From an uncultured Burkholderiales bacterium (GTDB taxonomy: Bacteria; Pseudomonadota; Gammaproteobacteria; Burkholderiales; Burkholderiaceae_C): DNA of 8,093 nt. This document shows positions 6,911 to 8,093 of the stretch, piece by piece; the stretch's first letter is position 1, and every line of letters starts with the position of its first letter. Position numbers and translations under genes: made by a program. The stretch lies in contig CAIQIL010000211.1 in NCBI GenBank assembly GCA_903871865.1, forward strand, positions 1 to 8,093. Reading direction: 5' to 3'. The notes beneath the pieces were generated by a model. The model was not told where the DNA came from, searched no databases, and saw only the letters and a list, made by a program, of their open reading frames with translations.

Positions 6911-7542
6911 CCAAAGCATGGGGCCGGTGGCCCCGGCTTTGGCCCAGTGAGAGAAACGCGTGCGCCTTCCCTCGCGCGACGTTCTCTGCGCCCGGCATGG
7001 TCTTGCTGGGGCTGTTCGCCGCGGTGTTGCAAGGCTGCGCCCTCCCCGAGAGGGATGAGGCCAAGCGGCTGAAGCCCATATGTTTCACCATTCTCCAGAC
7101 GAGAACTTGCGTGCCGGGGCCGTCGCCGAAGTCTGCCGACGCGGTCAAGGTGCGCAACCTGGCATCGCGGCCGGACGCGGGGCGGGTGGTGATCGTTCGA
7201 GCACGGGACGGCGACGTCCAAGGGCTGGTGCCTTTGGGGTTGAGTGGGCAGCCGCTGGAAAGCCTCATCCCCTATTCGGTCGTTGCCGTGGACGTTTCGC
7301 CGGGGCTTCACGAAGTTCGCATTCAGGAGGGGGTGGACGCGACCATTCCCCTGGAACTGCGAGCAGGTGATGTCGTTGTGCTGGAAGTACGCAGGCGTGG
7401 AAGGTATGGGAAGAGATTCGACCTTGTTCGCTTGTCGCGGCAGGAAGGGCGTGCGCTGATCGACGAAAGCCGGATTCTGCGCGTGCTGGATCGTACGGTT
7501 CCGTCACCGACTACAACTGGTGGCGAAGGCACGGTTCCCTGA
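6907..7542 (+). CDS. Putative envelope lipoprotein, function unknown
   Basis: I do not recognise a named family with certainty. As read from 6907 the protein has 211 aa. A hydrophobic segment (about 31-40) leads into LQGC (41-44), a good lipobox, so the mature protein would start at C44 as an outer- or inner-membrane lipoprotein. Two more Cys follow at 59 and 68. Residues about 92-165 look like a small beta-rich domain: a VVIVRAR strand, then VDVSPGLHEVRI, then LRAGDVVVLEVRRR. This resembles the DUF2846 pattern, but only by eye. The ATG overlaps the czcA stop by 4 bp, which suggests cotranscription. However, the first 30 residues precede the hydrophobic core, are rich in Trp and Arg, and coincide with a long hairpin (6911-6942). 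The Met codon at 6997 (residue 31) is the only other start before the lipobox, but it lacks a ribosome binding site and a positively charged N-region. The gene is likely real; its start is uncertain. Confidence 0.7.
   Translation: MTKAWGRWPRLWPSERNACAFPRATFSAPGMVLLGLFAAVLQGCALPERDEAKRLKPICFTILQTRTCVPGPSPKSADAVKVRNLASRPDAGRVVIVRARDGDVQGLVPLGLSGQPLESLIPYSVVAVDVSPGLHEVRIQEGVDATIPLELRAGDVVVLEVRRRGRYGKRFDLVRLSRQEGRALIDESRILRVLDRTVPSPTTTGGEGTVP
6911..6942 (+). other. Long hairpin directly after the czcA stop codon
   Basis: CCAAAGC (6911-6917) pairs with GCTTTGG (6936-6942), and GGGGCC (6920-6925) pairs with GGCCCC (6929-6934), in one continuous stem with a U-G pair, one bulged A and a 3-nt loop. 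It begins at the first base after the czcA TGA (6908-6910). No T-run follows, so it is not an ordinary intrinsic terminator. A likely role is protecting the 3' end of the czcCBA message or limiting translation into the downstream gene. Confidence 0.6.
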
Positions 7543-7604
7543 TCTGGCGGTTCGCCTGCATAGCGCGTCTGAACACGTGAGCTTTGCGATGGCGAGAAAT
7601 GAAG

Positions 7605-7610
7605 AAGGAG
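7605..7610 (+). promoter_or_regulatory. Ribosome binding site that fixes the start at 7618
   Basis: AAGGAG at 7605-7610 is 7 nt before the ATG at 7618. Another ATG at 7614 is in a different frame, which closes at 7772 and encodes no recognisable protein. The spacing and the signal peptide both favour 7618. Confidence 0.75.
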
Positions 7611-7617
7611 CTTATGG

Positions 7618-8093
7618 ATGAGCAATTCAATGCGAAGCGTGCCTGGACATCTCGCCAGCAGCTCGATCGCGCTGGCATGTCTCTGCATGACCCCTTACTG
7701 TTGGGCCGAGGAACGCATCCTCTACAAGTCGATCATGCCCAATGGGCAGGTCGTGTATGGCGACGAACCTGAGGCAAAGGCGAAGCGGTCTTACGCGATA
7801 TCTGTCGAACCTCACCCGGCTGATCCGCAGCAGGCCGAAGCTGCGCAACGCGCGCTTGCGATGACGCGAGAGCAGTTGCTGAAAGACGCTGCTGCGCGAT
7901 CTCTTCGGCTGAAGGATCTGGACAACCAGATTGCCAGTGTCTACGAAGAGCTCAGGGGCCGTCGGTCCGATCAAGAGGCCGGGCGCCAAGTCGTGGAGGG
8001 GGATCGGCAAGGCCGTAGATTTTCTTCACAGTATGGCCGCCGTCAGCGCTCGTTGGCTTCGGAGACGGAACAGGCCCAGCGCAAGTTGGACAA
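7618..8093 (+). CDS. Secreted DUF4124-like coiled-coil protein, 3' end outside the window
   Basis: This frame is open from the ATG at 7618 to the window edge, 158 complete codons with no stop. The start has a strong ribosome binding site. Residues 1-30 look like a Sec signal peptide, with a hydrophobic core at about 16-28 and likely cleavage after CWA (30). Directly after it, ILYKSIMPNGQVVYGDEP (34-51) has the pattern of the short DUF4124 domain (Y-K, NG-V-Y-D), a periplasmic beta motif common in Burkholderiales whose function is unknown. Residues about 72-158 are charged and probably helical, rich in Ala, Gln, Glu and Arg, suggesting a coiled coil (for example RLKDLDNQIASVYEEL, 97-112). It lies 75 bp after the lipoprotein gene with no clear terminator between, so it may belong to the same transcript. 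The link to metal efflux is by position only. Confidence 0.75.
   Translation, partial: MSNSMRSVPGHLASSSIALACLCMTPYCWAEERILYKSIMPNGQVVYGDEPEAKAKRSYAISVEPHPADPQQAEAAQRALAMTREQLLKDAAARSLRLKDLDNQIASVYEELRGRRSDQEAGRQVVEGDRQGRRFSSQYGRRQRSLASETEQAQRKLD

Noticed and set aside
7543..7617. Terminator between the lipoprotein and the last gene
   Set aside because: Only a 4-bp GGCG/CGCC stem with no T-run is visible, so no terminator can be supported.
7584..7772. Plus-strand 62-codon frame at the start of the last gene
   Set aside because: It overlaps the 7618 frame, which has the better-spaced ribosome binding site, a signal peptide and a DUF4124-like motif and stays open to the window edge.

Overview
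The window is GC-rich with compact, same-strand genes. It holds a heavy-metal efflux operon of the czcICBA type. Gene order, protein lengths and the CzcA and CzcI sequences look like a betaproteobacterium of the order Burkholderiales (Comamonadaceae or Burkholderiaceae). This placement is a judgement from protein character and base composition, not from a database search.

Layout. Positions 1-311 hold a 7-bp tandem repeat, a short palindrome and a possible small disordered protein (102-311) with a good ribosome binding site. Positions 312-510 are the control region. It contains a textbook MerR-family (CadR/PbrR/ZntR-like) promoter: a -35 hexamer, a 19-bp spacer filled by a near-perfect dyad, and a -10. 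Then follow, all on the plus strand: czcI (511-888, small periplasmic His-rich protein), a 110-bp gap with strong RNA hairpins, czcC (999-2297, outer-membrane channel), czcB (2294-3706, periplasmic adaptor with a His-rich stretch) and czcA (3725-6910, RND proton/metal antiporter). czcC and czcB overlap by 4 bp, czcB and czcA are 18 bp apart, and czcA overlaps a predicted lipoprotein gene (6907-7542) by 4 bp. A further secreted, coiled-coil, DUF4124-like protein starts at 7618 and runs off the right edge.

How the genes work together. CzcA, CzcB and CzcC should form one envelope-spanning efflux pump for divalent cations (Zn, Cd, Co). CzcA keeps the three charged transmembrane residues (D402, D408, E415) known to be essential in Cupriavidus metallidurans CzcA, at the same numbering. 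CzcI is a periplasmic modulator. The promoter architecture suggests metal-responsive control by a MerR-family activator encoded outside the window.

Novelty. The core operon is a known system. The less ordinary parts are the MerR-type promoter in front of an RND operon, the hairpin cluster between czcI and czcC, the long hairpin directly after the czcA stop codon, and the two unrecognised envelope proteins appended downstream. I see no RNA genes, insertion sequences, CRISPR array or replication origin.
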